A stretch of 64,000 bases of DNA from Gammaproteobacteria bacterium (GCA_024225395.1 JAAEMR010000149.1:1-64000), one strand, 5' to 3'; shown: positions 45,614 to 54,903, numbered from the stretch's first letter. Translations and numbers: made by a program. Notes: a model not told the origin generated them from the letters alone.

Positions 45614-46234
45614 ATGTCTAAACAAAGTCTATCCATATTACTGGCAGTCCTGTTCATCACAGGGTCAGCAGCCTATGTCAGTTACCATTTTTTCACCACT
45701 GAACAAACCCCAACTGAACTTATAGCTGTACTCAGGGCAGTTCCTAAACAGTTACAGGAATTTAAGCTAATCGACCAAAACAGAAATTCTTTCACTTTGG
45801 GGCATTTGAAAAACGCCAATACATTACTATTTTTTGGTTACACATCATGTCCCGATATCTGCCCAACAACTTTGACGATTTTAAACCAGCTGTATAATCA
45901 ACTTAACAAAAGCAAACCTTCAGAAAGCTACAACATCGTCTTTGTATCAGTCGATCCGCAAAGAGATACGACAGAAAAACTTTCTGAATATATGAATTAT
46001 TTCAATCAGGATTTTTTAGCTGTTACAGGCACTAAAACAGAAATAGACCAATTTGCGCGTCAATTTGGAGCCGGTTATGTCATTGATGGAGATGTATCCG
46101 GAGATAATTACCTGGTTAGCCATACCAGTTCAATTTTCCTGATAAATTCCCAGCAAAAATTTATAGCTTCATTTTCTCCTCCACACCATGCTGAGATTAT
46201 TGCATCACAATTGCAGTTAATTGAAAAACTCTAA
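45614..46234 (+). CDS. SCO1/SenC copper chaperone
   Basis: The 206-residue protein has an N-terminal anchor (residues about 7-25) and a thioredoxin-like SCO domain. The copper-binding Cys pair is C79-x3-C83 (TSCPDICPTT), and a His near 174 lies in VSHTSSIFL. SCO proteins deliver copper to CuA in oxidase subunit II. A DUF420 gene follows 10 bases later. A second SCO gene is at 50764. Length and motif agree with the family. Confidence 0.93.
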   Translation: MSKQSLSILLAVLFITGSAAYVSYHFFTTEQTPTELIAVLRAVPKQLQEFKLIDQNRNSFTLGHLKNANTLLFFGYTSCPDICPTTLTILNQLYNQLNKSKPSESYNIVFVSVDPQRDTTEKLSEYMNYFNQDFLAVTGTKTEIDQFARQFGAGYVIDGDVSGDNYLVSHTSSIFLINSQQKFIASFSPPHHAEIIASQLQLIEKL

Positions 46235-46244
46235 ATAACTACAG

Positions 46245-46676
46245 ATGGATATAATTTCTACGCTTCCGGCCGTTGAGGCCATACTCAATTCCATATCAGC
46301 AACACTGGTTACTACTGGCTATTATTTTATCCATAAGAATAATATTCCAGCCCATCAAATATGCATGAAGAGCGCTCTGTTTACGTCCACAATTTTTGCT
46401 GTTGTTTACCTTATTTACCATTTAAATATTGGTAATATTCCTTTTGCAGGACAAGGTTATATACGCCCGATTTATTTTTTGATCCTGATATCACATGTAA
46501 TTTTGGCTATAACAACCGTTGTTCTGGTGCTAACAACAGTTTACATGATCATTAAAGGTGAAACAGATAAACATAAAAAAATTGCTCGCTGGACTGTACC
46601 TGTCTGGCTTTATGTTTCAGTCACCGGGGTAATTATATATTTGTTGGCATTTCATTTTTATCCGCCAACAGATTAA
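46245..46676 (+). CDS. DUF420 membrane protein (CtaM-like oxidase assembly factor)
   Basis: The 143-residue protein has four membrane helices and matches DUF420: LPAVEAILNSISA at the start and IPAHQICMKSALFTS, then YLIYHLNIG. Three conserved His residues (HQICMK, YHLN, SHVILA) sit near membrane edges. CtaM, a DUF420 protein in Firmicutes, is needed to mature aa3 oxidase. Here it should help the unusual haem-copper enzymes. It is 10 bases after the Sco gene. Confidence 0.87.
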   Translation: MDIISTLPAVEAILNSISATLVTTGYYFIHKNNIPAHQICMKSALFTSTIFAVVYLIYHLNIGNIPFAGQGYIRPIYFLILISHVILAITTVVLVLTTVYMIIKGETDKHKKIARWTVPVWLYVSVTGVIIYLLAFHFYPPTD

Positions 46677-46732
46677 TGGTATTATGCTTCTGATATGTAC
46701 AATCACATTTATTAAATCACAGGCTTTGAATT

Positions 46733-46981
46733 ATGGAACTGATCTATTTCACATTAGTTGGAATCATTTTATACATCGTATCCGATAAAATCGTGCTGAC
46801 CATTGAAAGAAAACGTGGTGAGCGCCTACCAAACAGGTCGGTAGTATTTTTTTTCATAATCATTATCCTGGCTGTTATATCTTTTTCAGTTATCCAGAGT
46901 CTGTATGAAAAACCAGTCGGTGAAACACCCCAAACAGAACAACCTCAGAATGCACCAGCAGCTGAAACTAAGTCACAATAA
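46733..46981 (+). CDS. Small membrane protein at the end of the assembly operon
   Basis: The 82-residue protein has two hydrophobic helices (about 3-22 and 38-60) separated by a charged link (ERKRGERLPNRS), and a tail rich in Gln, Pro and Ala. It is convergent with the haem-copper-like gene that ends at 47006. No family is recognised. A role with the DUF420 and Sco proteins is only by proximity. Confidence 0.55.
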   Translation: MELIYFTLVGIILYIVSDKIVLTIERKRGERLPNRSVVFFFIIIILAVISFSVIQSLYEKPVGETPQTEQPQNAPAAETKSQ

Positions 46982-47005
46982 TTTTTAAATAACTTCTATC
47001 AAAAT

Positions 47006-48388
47006 CTAATCTCTGGTTCTGGCAGACATCATCGATTTATAAACAATAATTAGAAAAATTATCCCGCCAATAATGGCAATCCCTGCACCCACTCCTACAA
47101 TTCGCATACCAATAACCTTTTCCATCGTATCCAGTCCCTGAGCAGCTCCAGCTGTTTTACGTTGTACACCATGCCCACCCGACCAGGCAAGTCCACCAAT
47201 ATGAATAAGTTGCCCTACCCCGTACAAGACAGGCTGCCACCTGACCATCTTTCCAGTCGGTTTTTTGAATCCCAGACGTGGCAATAAATGATATGTAATA
47301 CCCATAAAAGCAAGTGTAATCGCGGTGATCGATCCATGATAATGAGCAGGTACAATAGTATTACTACCGCTAATCATAAAACCAATAACCCCGCCAGCAG
47401 CAAACAGCAGAAATGAAAATATTAATGCATTTCGTTCACCACTAGCTTGTGGAAATCCAGAACTGTTAGTAAACAAGCTATAAATAATAGCCAGGCCTAT
47501 GGGCAAAGCCGCCAAACCACCGCCATACTGCATTAACCAGGTAATTGCTTGCAGATGATTTCCAGAAGAAACATCAAACATCAGGTAAACAACCGGAGTC
47601 AATAAAACCGGTAATAAGCCAATGGCAAAAACAAAAATTACGCTACGCGGTAAAATTTTCAGATCAATACCAGTGATTACCGCCAGGCACAGCCACACAA
47701 CCAAAACGAGTTGCACATGAACAAATTGAAGTGTGTGACCACTCCCCCAGAACAATAATTCAAAATAGTATGCACCCTGTGCATGTTCAGGTATACCAAC
47801 CCAGGAGGCAATCAGAGCCATTAGAGAAACCAGTGCAGCTACTAAAGCGGTATATAACCCAAAACGAATAGCCCCACCACCACTCGAACTTTGACCTACC
47901 GGGTTAGAGAAAAATAACCCGCGTATAACCAGAACAGTGAATCCCAAACCAAAAATACCCAGACCGACAAAAAAGACGGGGTTCTGAAGTACCGGAACAT
48001 AGTTATTCATGAAAGGGTTTGCTGCTCCCAGAAAAGGGGATACAGCAAAAACCAGAGTCCCCACAACTGCCAGCCAAAGTCCGACCCATCCACATAAGAT
48101 ACAGCGTTTAGTACTATTTAAACTCCAGAATAAACCGGCAAACCCCAGAAACCACGTCAAAACTGTTAAATCGACATGTACTACCAATGCAGTGTGAAAG
48201 AAATCCGTCCAGGGGAAAAATTCTTTGGTGTAGGGTACGCGAGAGAGGACCACCAGAATGGTAAAAATACCTGCCACAACCATAGAGCCAACAGCTAGTA
48301 ATAACCAACCTATGCTGATTTTTCTATTTGACTCGTCCTGAGGAATGTTTAGAGAAAATCCCTCTACGGTCTCGTTAATGTCACTCAT
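47006..48388 (-). CDS. Haem-copper oxidase-superfamily protein lacking the CuB His pair
   Basis: The 460-residue 12-helix protein aligns with B-type (ba3-like) oxidase subunit I. It keeps the low-spin haem His (H71), the helix VI His (H218 in WGSGHTLQF) and the helix X pair in TIVPAHYHG (H349 and H351). Helix VII, where ba3 has TPVGFHHQF, reads TPVVYLMF, so the two His that bind CuB or FeB are absent. No HH dipeptide occurs anywhere in the protein. The Tyr at +4 from H218 is Phe and +3 is Gln. It may therefore be a haem-based electron carrier, sensor or NO-binding protein rather than an oxidase. I used ATG 48388, with a CAGGAAA site. The longer frame to 48481 is less likely. Confidence 0.85.
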   Translation of the reverse strand: MSDINETVEGFSLNIPQDESNRKISIGWLLLAVGSMVVAGIFTILVVLSRVPYTKEFFPWTDFFHTALVVHVDLTVLTWFLGFAGLFWSLNSTKRCILCGWVGLWLAVVGTLVFAVSPFLGAANPFMNNYVPVLQNPVFFVGLGIFGLGFTVLVIRGLFFSNPVGQSSSGGGAIRFGLYTALVAALVSLMALIASWVGIPEHAQGAYYFELLFWGSGHTLQFVHVQLVLVVWLCLAVITGIDLKILPRSVIFVFAIGLLPVLLTPVVYLMFDVSSGNHLQAITWLMQYGGGLAALPIGLAIIYSLFTNSSGFPQASGERNALIFSFLLFAAGGVIGFMISGSNTIVPAHYHGSITAITLAFMGITYHLLPRLGFKKPTGKMVRWQPVLYGVGQLIHIGGLAWSGGHGVQRKTAGAAQGLDTMEKVIGMRIVGVGAGIAIIGGIIFLIIVYKSMMSARTRD

Positions 48389-48475
48389 GGTTTTTTCCTG
48401 AATAGAAATGAAGCTAAAAAATGCGGGGAAGTTATGCTTAAATATTGGCTCTGTCAACCGCCAATAATATGCCTG

Positions 48476-48567
48476 GGACAACCCGGGCCATCAACCATAA
48501 CAATCCGGCTCTTTTGATTCACACCAAACTGCCAGTAACAGGCTAAGGACAACCCAGGGCATCAACC
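48476..48567. repeat. Direct repeat of 21 bases
   Basis: GGACAACCCGGGCCATCAACC at 48476-48496 recurs with two changes at 48547-48567, 71 bases apart, before the haem-copper-like gene. Confidence 0.75.
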
Positions 48568-48589
48568 TGCGTATGATTCAAATTCCATC

Positions 48590-49093
48590 TTATTTTACTA
48601 TGAAGCCACCTTCTCCAGAATCAAACTGAATAATTAAATGCTGTTCAGGTTTAATAACAATATCCTGTTCATGCTGATAGATAGGACCTTCGACTTTCAC
48701 GTCATCATTTAACCAGGTTTTCATCCGATGTTTACCCGCTGGTATTTTTATATTCTGGTATATATCAATACCCTGATCTTTGTATAAACCGAGTGGTTGA
48801 GCAGAATGACTAAAAATCACTTCATCATTTATCTGTAATTCCATAACCACGGGGGAACGCTCACGAGGACAGTCCATAGGTTTACGCATATTGGGAGGCA
48901 ACTTCATCAATTCATCGTAGGACATCTTTTTACACTCAGTGACATGTTTACCCACATGACTCATGGTATAGGTAATTAATGCCTGGTTTTCTTCCAGCTG
49001 ATGATAGGGGGGTAAAATAGAAAAATACCAGACCAGTCCCATAAATATCGAATAATTTAAGATCTGTAGAGGATATCGAATTATTTTATTCAT
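48590..49093 (-). CDS. Membrane-anchored periplasmic partner of the cytochrome b-ferredoxin protein
   Basis: The 167-residue protein starts with one helix (residues about 8-27) and continues with a soluble part with Cys at ECKK and MDCPRE. It has a C-terminal beta-rich half resembling small Ig-like or carbohydrate-binding sandwiches (VVMELQINDEVIF, KHRMKTWLNDD). It is abutted to the end of the cytochrome b-ferredoxin gene (the next base after its stop), so the two are cotranscribed and probably form one complex. No family is recognised by name. Confidence 0.65.
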   Translation of the reverse strand: MNKIIRYPLQILNYSIFMGLVWYFSILPPYHQLEENQALITYTMSHVGKHVTECKKMSYDELMKLPPNMRKPMDCPRERSPVVMELQINDEVIFSHSAQPLGLYKDQGIDIYQNIKIPAGKHRMKTWLNDDVKVEGPIYQHEQDIVIKPEQHLIIQFDSGEGGFIVK

Positions 49094-50662
49094 CTATTCC
49101 TCCCCTTTTTTACTTTCAAGTGATTCATTGTCTTTCTGCATACTGGAAAGCTTTTGCTGAAAACGATCGAGTTCAGATCTAAGTTCCTTACACTCTGTTT
49201 CTACTGCACGGAATATGTTTATCCTGGCACGTTCAGCACGTTTTCGTAGAATAGGTTTTCGACTCCCATCGAAACGTTCATCCATCCACTGATTGCCATG
49301 ACGAAAATAACAATCACCTGTTCGACACCCGGTTATAAAAACACCATCAGCACCTTTTTTCAATGCATATTCAACCATTGTTGGCGGGATCATGCCGACG
49401 CAATAATATTTGATAATACCTATATTGGATGACTCAAGCCCTTTAAAATCGAGCGCGTTATCACAACCAAAAACAATAATCTTATTATCACTGTCTGAGC
49501 TGCTTTTATTGATTCTCTCTATTTCAGCATCTACCTGGTCTCGTACATCATTTATAGGAGAATTGGGCATATCTATGCCAGTTATCAAAGACTTCTCGCT
49601 ATGGCGAAAAGGGTTTGAAGAGGGGCAGGATCCGACGCAGATGCCACAGGAAGCACAAAGATTATCATGCACAACCACTTCATTTTCCCATCGAGCACCA
49701 TCCGTTCTTTTTTGTACGGTAATAGCATCGAAAGGACAATCTTTGGCACACTGCTCACAACCGTTACAATGATCAAGGAATACCTTGGCAACTTCATCCT
49801 GTTTTTTCTTTGGCAGCCATGGCATTAACATTAAAAAAACGGTGATGCCAATAGTTAGTAACCATACTTGCCCTGCTGTCAAGTAATCAAGCAAGGGATA
49901 GATATTCAAATAAAACCAGTCAATATTTAATATGGCAGGAGTTTGCGTCACATCGGCGGGATCATGACTGACTGCGGGTGCAATCAATGAAAGAATCACC
50001 AGAGCCATAAAAGTACCTATTGCTAAACCTCTTGGAGCCATTATTGAGACCCCTGATAAACGCTTAACATGAAACCAGAGAGCAAACACCAGAATAACAG
50101 GTTGACCTAACAGGTGTAAAAATGCCATTAAAGTAAAAAAACGGTCATTTATCTGCTCAGCCAAAAAATTTCGCGACATAGTTCCTGGTAACAATGGCAA
50201 ACCATCCATTAACTGCGAGGATAAAATCGCCACATATAATGCCAGCTCATCCCAGACTAACCAGTAACCTGTAATACCAAGCGTAACAACAAGCCATAAA
50301 GTTGGTACACCTGTAACCCAGGAAAACCAGCGAAAACCCCGATAACGATCTAACGAAAATTCTCTAAACATATGCAGAAAAATTGTAATTATTGCTGCAT
50401 CTGATGCGTATCTATGCAAGCTACGCATGACGCCGGCTGCATACCATTGCTCATTCGTCATGTACTCTACAGAATTATAAGCCCCCATCAGAGTCGAATC
50501 GAAAAAGATGAACAGGTAGAGCCCGCTAACAAGAATAATCCAGAAGAAAAAAAATGTTAGCGTCCCCAGGTTATATAGCGGGTTCCATTGATGTCCGAAA
50601 GAAATATTGAACCAGGTTTCAAGCGCAAGATAACCGCGCTTAACTGGGTTAATGTAACTCAT
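49094..50662 (-). CDS. Cytochrome b6-like / 2x[4Fe-4S] / MvhD fusion protein
   Basis: Three modules lie in one 522-residue chain. Residues 30-285 are a cytochrome b N-terminal-type domain with two haem pairs, H83/H97 and H183/H198, as in quinol-linked cytochrome b. Residues 299-309 and 336-346 are two complete ferredoxin Cys sets (C-x2-C-x2-C-x3-C), placing two [4Fe-4S] clusters on the cytoplasmic side. Residues about 395-470 are an MvhD/FlpD-type domain with C400, C421, C446 and C451 (VFGCDN, GCRTGDCYFR). MvhD links hydrogenase or other donors to Hdr-type complexes. No hydrogenase or Hdr is present. A coiled-coil tail ends the protein. It probably couples cytoplasmic reductant to quinone near the haem-copper proteins. 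Confidence 0.85.
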   Translation of the reverse strand: MSYINPVKRGYLALETWFNISFGHQWNPLYNLGTLTFFFFWIILVSGLYLFIFFDSTLMGAYNSVEYMTNEQWYAAGVMRSLHRYASDAAIITIFLHMFREFSLDRYRGFRWFSWVTGVPTLWLVVTLGITGYWLVWDELALYVAILSSQLMDGLPLLPGTMSRNFLAEQINDRFFTLMAFLHLLGQPVILVFALWFHVKRLSGVSIMAPRGLAIGTFMALVILSLIAPAVSHDPADVTQTPAILNIDWFYLNIYPLLDYLTAGQVWLLTIGITVFLMLMPWLPKKKQDEVAKVFLDHCNGCEQCAKDCPFDAITVQKRTDGARWENEVVVHDNLCASCGICVGSCPSSNPFRHSEKSLITGIDMPNSPINDVRDQVDAEIERINKSSSDSDNKIIVFGCDNALDFKGLESSNIGIIKYYCVGMIPPTMVEYALKKGADGVFITGCRTGDCYFRHGNQWMDERFDGSRKPILRKRAERARINIFRAVETECKELRSELDRFQQKLSSMQKDNESLESKKGEE

Positions 50663-50763
50663 TTATTTACCTTGTTAGTTAATGTTCAGGGATTCAAAAC
50701 TGGATTACAGTTAGTTTCTACAGTTGTCTTCTGTTCTGTAGATACAGATTTTGCATTTACACA

Positions 50764-51627
50764 TCAAGCATTTCGTTGGCGTTTTGCAAAACGCAATTCA
50801 TTAATAATGAACAGCAGTGTAAGAATAATAATTAAACCTCCAATTATCATTCCAATAAATAATGAATAGTCAAAACGATATGAATCCGATCTGGGGTCAT
50901 AGGTCGTACAAAAGAAACGTACCTTATCAACCATATTTGTTAAAAAAGATTGATTGCTCTTAGGTCGATCCAGCACAAGATCTATTAAAGGCTCAATTAG
51001 TAATTGAGTATCAAATGTTTCACCGTATACCTGACGATAAATCTGTCCTTTTTCATCAACAACAGTTGCCTGGACAACGTGATCAAAACCATTTGGTGAG
51101 GTGAAATACTGAAAACCCAGTTCCTTTGATAAAGATGTAACCGTATCAGAATCGACACTTAAAGCATGCCAGCCCTTTTTATCTACACCCTGTTTCTCAG
51201 CAAAATATTTCATTTTTTGTGGTGTATCGAACTGTGTATCAAAACCAATGACAACAACCGAAAAACTGTCTTCGCCCAATGTTTCTCGTGCTTTATCCAC
51301 TACCTGAGAAAGATGGCGTATGGTCATAGGACAAATTTGATAACAACTGGTATATACCATGCTTATAACCAATGGTTTACCAAGGAAATCATGCATAGTC
51401 ATGCCCTTGCCATTCGCATCCGTAAAACGGTGTTTACTTAATACCTGGTCAATTGCATCCTGACTGGCCTGCAATGCTGACTTATATTGAAACTGCTGAA
51501 TGACTTTACCCGGTTGGCTATCAACAGTCTGGCTTTGCGCATGAAGTCCATGAACAAAAAACAACAGCGAAACAAACAGCGACAGCGAAAGTTTTAAATA
51601 TAAGTCAGATTGGTTTTTCGTGTTCAT
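50764..51627 (-). CDS. SCO-like copper chaperone with C-terminal membrane anchor
   Basis: The 287-residue protein begins with a signal peptide (residues about 10-30). It has the SCO fold with the copper-binding pair C95-x3-C99 (TSCYQICPMT), and a His in NGFDHVVQAT. Unlike standard SCO proteins it ends with an extra helix (residues about 253-275), so it is anchored at both ends or by the C-terminus only. It lies nine bases after the farnesyltransferase gene. A second SCO gene is at 45614, so this locus encodes two copper chaperones. The role is probably CuA loading of the 54364 subunit. Confidence 0.87.
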   Translation of the reverse strand: MNTKNQSDLYLKLSLSLFVSLLFFVHGLHAQSQTVDSQPGKVIQQFQYKSALQASQDAIDQVLSKHRFTDANGKGMTMHDFLGKPLVISMVYTSCYQICPMTIRHLSQVVDKARETLGEDSFSVVVIGFDTQFDTPQKMKYFAEKQGVDKKGWHALSVDSDTVTSLSKELGFQYFTSPNGFDHVVQATVVDEKGQIYRQVYGETFDTQLLIEPLIDLVLDRPKSNQSFLTNMVDKVRFFCTTYDPRSDSYRFDYSLFIGMIIGGLIIILTLLFIINELRFAKRQRNA

Positions 51628-51636
51628 TGCGCTTCC

Positions 51637-52491
51637 TTAAAAAGAAACATCAAGTACAGCAAACACCAGTAATAAAGCTAATTGAATTAATGAAGCAAAG
51701 AAGCTTTTCATTGCCATCTTAGTGCTAGGCTCTCTCGCTAATAGTACACTACGATAAATAAAGTATGCACCACCCGATAAAGCACCCAGCAGATAAAGAA
51801 AACCTAACCCATAAAAAAATGGGAGTACTGAAACAGAAACCAGAAGAATGGTATTCCACATAACAGCCCTTGCTGCCGCTCTGTCACCTTTCACCACCGG
51901 TAACATGGGAATACCTGCTGCTGCGTAATCTTTGTGTTGTGCTATCGCTAAACTCCAGAAATGGGGTGGTGTCCACAGAAATAACACCATAGCGAATGCC
52001 AGCGGAATTGGCCCTAAGTTAGGATCGACAACAGCAGCACCCGCTAAAACAGCAAAACTTCCAGAAGCACCACCGATAATAATATTAGTCCAGGTACGAC
52101 GTTTTAACCAGACGGTATAAACGATTGCATAAAAAAAGGCACCCAGAAAAATAAACAATGCACTGAGACCATTAAGCAGAAATCCTGCCGTTCCGACACC
52201 TACTATTAGTAAACCAAAAATTATCAATAACCAGACAGGGTTACCACTGGAAAAACGACCGGTTACAAAAGGACGATTTTCCGTACGCTTCATTAGCTTG
52301 TCATAATCGCGCTCGTAATACTGGTTAAAAGCACCCGCACTTCCTGAAGCCATTAATACAGTAACCGCTAACAGGGCTGCTTGCCAAACGCTGACCGACT
52401 GCCCTGGTGTAATGATAAGAGCAACCAGCGCTGTAATCGCCATAATGACACCAATACGGAGTTTGAACAGATTGATGAGTTGATTGATCAT
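51637..52491 (-). CDS. ctaB: Protohaem IX farnesyltransferase (haem O synthase)
   Basis: The 284-residue UbiA-family membrane enzyme adds a farnesyl group to haem B to make haem O. It has the prenyl-diphosphate motif NQYYERDYDKLMKRTENRP (first Asp-rich region), and the second region HKDYAAAGIPMLPVVKGD. The start was set at ATG 52491 (MINQLINLFK); the longer frame begins with TTG and adds 21 residues. The gene lies between the oxidase-type subunit I gene (across a terminator) and a SCO gene. It implies that at least one of the local haem-copper proteins uses an O- or A-type haem. Confidence 0.95.
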   Translation of the reverse strand: MINQLINLFKLRIGVIMAITALVALIITPGQSVSVWQAALLAVTVLMASGSAGAFNQYYERDYDKLMKRTENRPFVTGRFSSGNPVWLLIIFGLLIVGVGTAGFLLNGLSALFIFLGAFFYAIVYTVWLKRRTWTNIIIGGASGSFAVLAGAAVVDPNLGPIPLAFAMVLFLWTPPHFWSLAIAQHKDYAAAGIPMLPVVKGDRAAARAVMWNTILLVSVSVLPFFYGLGFLYLLGALSGGAYFIYRSVLLAREPSTKMAMKSFFASLIQLALLLVFAVLDVSF

Positions 52492-52589
52492 TATTATCTT
52501 ATCGTGATAGCTCTTTGAAAGAATAACTGGATTGTACTCTATTACTGTAAACAAGTTATAGAATAATCCATTGGGGAAAATATGGATAA

Positions 52590-52617
52590 AGAGCGAGGGA
52601 TATCAAACCCTCGCTCT
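52590..52617 (-). terminator. Terminator after the haem-copper subunit I gene
   Basis: A perfect ten-bp stem (AGAGCGAGGG / CCCTCGCTCT) with an eight-base loop is followed on the minus strand by a T-rich stretch. It lies between the subunit I stop and the farnesyltransferase start, and separates two transcripts. Confidence 0.8.
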
Positions 52618-52630
52618 GTAGACTTGCTTC

Positions 52631-54361
52631 TTAGCTCATAGGCCAGACAGAAGACAGGTATTTCCAGTTGATGAAGTAGTACACCACGAAGGAAACCAGT
52701 AACAATAGTGCAAGCACAAAGGTACCCGGGGCTTCAAAGCCTTTACCATGATGCTCTTCAGCAGGTGCAGCTCTTTCAAGCTTTTCTGGCTTACTAACGC
52801 TATAAACAGATGAAGCCAGCGGTAATCCTGCGAAGCATTGCAGTATTCCAGCCGAAGGTTCAAGCTTTTTACCGAACAGCAATGAACCGACTGTAACAAG
52901 CAGATAGGCACCACCACCGAGCACACCGAGAACACCGCCAATAGCACCTATAGCCATTAAGGTGTAAGCCATACCAGGGTATTCAAAGGTCAACAGCGCA
53001 CCTGTAAAGTCCATATCCCAGTGACGACGTGATACTCCCAGTGTTCCTGCACCTAACATAAACAGGATCAGGATAGTCATACCACCACCAAATAGATAGG
53101 GTTGTATCTTGGCCAACCCAGGAAGGAAAAGCTGACGTCTGAACAATACTGGAATAAGCAAATATGTCAGAGCCATAAAGGCTAATGTTGTACCTGTAAC
53201 AACAGTTGCATGGAAATGAGCCGGTACATAAATAGTATTATGGATAATCAGGTTGATCTGCTCTGTACCCATTACAACACCCGTAATACCACCCAGGAAT
53301 CCAAATGTTACCAACGAAATAAACATGCCGGAAAATACAGGATTGCCCCATGGCGCTTTACGTAACCATTCAAACATACCATTGGTATAACCTTTGCTGC
53401 GTTGAGCAACTTCCATGGCACCTGGAACGGTTAATCCATGAATCATACTGGCTAATACTGCCAGGTACATCGCATAGGATGTATTGAAAATTTTCCATTC
53501 TGTACCCATGCCTGGATCTACCAGAATATGATGCGCACTAGCTAGTTGCAGGAACAGGATATACAGCAGGAATGCAAAACGACTGACTTTCTCAGACATT
53601 GGTCGCGCACCAAACAGAACACCTGTCAGTAAATACCAGATTGATACATGAGCTGCCACATTAATTTGCTGAGAAGAGTGACCCATTCCCCACCAGATAA
53701 CACGATACATTTCAGCATCGATATGGCTGATGTAACCCACAGACCATAGAAAAGTAGGCACCAGGATAATCGCACCGGATGCAATAGTGAATACTGCTAT
53801 GATAGCTGCTGTAATTGCACCAAATGTTACCAGTGGAACGGAACCATCATAGGTATTTTCCTGTTGTGCGACGACAAGTGTTCCAAAAAACACAAACACC
53901 TGAATCAATGCACCAACAGCAAACAGAATCAGTCCCAGATAAAAATGAGGCGCAGCCTGCATCGGTACATAAGACGTCATCATGACACTGGAGTTACCCT
54001 GAAAAACAGCGACATTATTCATCACCGCTCCAACAATCATCAAGAAGAAACCAAACCAGGCCCAACGAGGCGTAGCCAGTCTACATCTTAATAATGTAGT
54101 GGAAGCAAAATGCAAAATGGCCATTTCAAAAAAGATTATCCAGAAAATCAGTGCGTTGATACCATGACCTGTCAGGGCTTGATAAAACTGGTCAGCCGGA
54201 AGCAGGTGCACTTCCTGCCAGCGAGTTAATACAACACCAAGACCAAGAAGACCCGCGACTAACAGAGCAACCACTCCGGCAACCGCGTTGACTTTCATCA
54301 AACTTTCGGCAGGTTTGTTAAAATAAAATCCCGAATCGGGACAGATACGAAAAGATGACAT
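52631..54361 (-). CDS. B-type-like haem-copper subunit I, active-site Tyr replaced by Gln
   Basis: The 576-residue protein aligns with ba3-type subunit I. The haem b His is H66, and the CuB/FeB ligands are H228 (WWGMGHSSQQ) and H277-H278 (ASAHHILVDPG). The high- and low-spin pair is H382/H384 (YVPAHFHATV). The Tyr that oxidases place at H+4 (HPIVY in ba3) is Gln232 here, with Gln231 at +3, so O2 reduction by the usual route is doubtful. Haem-copper NO reductase-like clades without this Tyr (for example eNOR) are known. It starts two bases after subunit II, with a GGAGA site. Either oxidase or NOR remains possible. Confidence 0.9.
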   Translation of the reverse strand: MSSFRICPDSGFYFNKPAESLMKVNAVAGVVALLVAGLLGLGVVLTRWQEVHLLPADQFYQALTGHGINALIFWIIFFEMAILHFASTTLLRCRLATPRWAWFGFFLMIVGAVMNNVAVFQGNSSVMMTSYVPMQAAPHFYLGLILFAVGALIQVFVFFGTLVVAQQENTYDGSVPLVTFGAITAAIIAVFTIASGAIILVPTFLWSVGYISHIDAEMYRVIWWGMGHSSQQINVAAHVSIWYLLTGVLFGARPMSEKVSRFAFLLYILFLQLASAHHILVDPGMGTEWKIFNTSYAMYLAVLASMIHGLTVPGAMEVAQRSKGYTNGMFEWLRKAPWGNPVFSGMFISLVTFGFLGGITGVVMGTEQINLIIHNTIYVPAHFHATVVTGTTLAFMALTYLLIPVLFRRQLFLPGLAKIQPYLFGGGMTILILFMLGAGTLGVSRRHWDMDFTGALLTFEYPGMAYTLMAIGAIGGVLGVLGGGAYLLVTVGSLLFGKKLEPSAGILQCFAGLPLASSVYSVSKPEKLERAAPAEEHHGKGFEAPGTFVLALLLLVSFVVYYFINWKYLSSVWPMS

Positions 54362-54363
54362 TC

Positions 54364-54903
54364 TTAATTCTCCTTCACGTAGATCTTGCCCACCATTGTA
54401 TGGTGACCAATTCCACAGTATTCATTACATATTACGCCAAACTCACCAGTGGTATCCGGGGTCATTGTAGAGACCATTTCATATCCTGGTACAATTTGCA
54501 GATTTATATTAAGAGGCTGAAGTGAGAAACCATGCTGCCAATCCATCGATGACAGGTGGATACGGTAATCTTTATCCTTCTCCAGCTCAAGAATGGGATA
54601 CCATTGCCACAGGCGACCCAGCATGTAAACATCACTGCCAGCAGGTGGACGAACGATTGGAATCCCAGCTTCTTCACCAACTTTATATTTTTCAACCATT
54701 TCTTCGACTTTTGCACCAAATTTGGCTGGTGTAGTTTGATAAGCTTCGGTTGAAAGGTTCTGTTTACCGTAAACATGCCAGATAGGCATCATCAGGAACA
54801 TAATCAGACACCATGTCAAAGCAATGGCAATCCAGATAATCTCCTGTTTTCCGACGGGAACCTTCCACCATATTTTCTCAGCAGGTGGTAAAAATGAACT
54901 CAT
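54364..54903 (-). CDS. CuA-containing subunit II of the haem-copper enzyme
   Basis: The 179-residue protein has one membrane helix (about residues 22-44) and a periplasmic cupredoxin domain. All CuA ligands are present: H124 (DWQHGF), C159, E161, C163, H167 and M170 in CNEYCGIGHHTM. So the complex takes electrons from a cytochrome c or cupredoxin. ba3-type enzymes also have a single-helix subunit II. It lies between the 52-residue gene and subunit I in one operon. It is complete and should be functional. Confidence 0.93.
   Translation of the reverse strand: MSSFLPPAEKIWWKVPVGKQEIIWIAIALTWCLIMFLMMPIWHVYGKQNLSTEAYQTTPAKFGAKVEEMVEKYKVGEEAGIPIVRPPAGSDVYMLGRLWQWYPILELEKDKDYRIHLSSMDWQHGFSLQPLNINLQIVPGYEMVSTMTPDTTGEFGVICNEYCGIGHHTMVGKIYVKEN

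Noticed and set aside
52631-54361. Reading this as an ordinary cbb3- or ba3-type oxygen reductase
   Set aside because: The CuA subunit excludes cbb3, and the active-site Tyr is missing, so a plain oxidase label would hide the main oddity.
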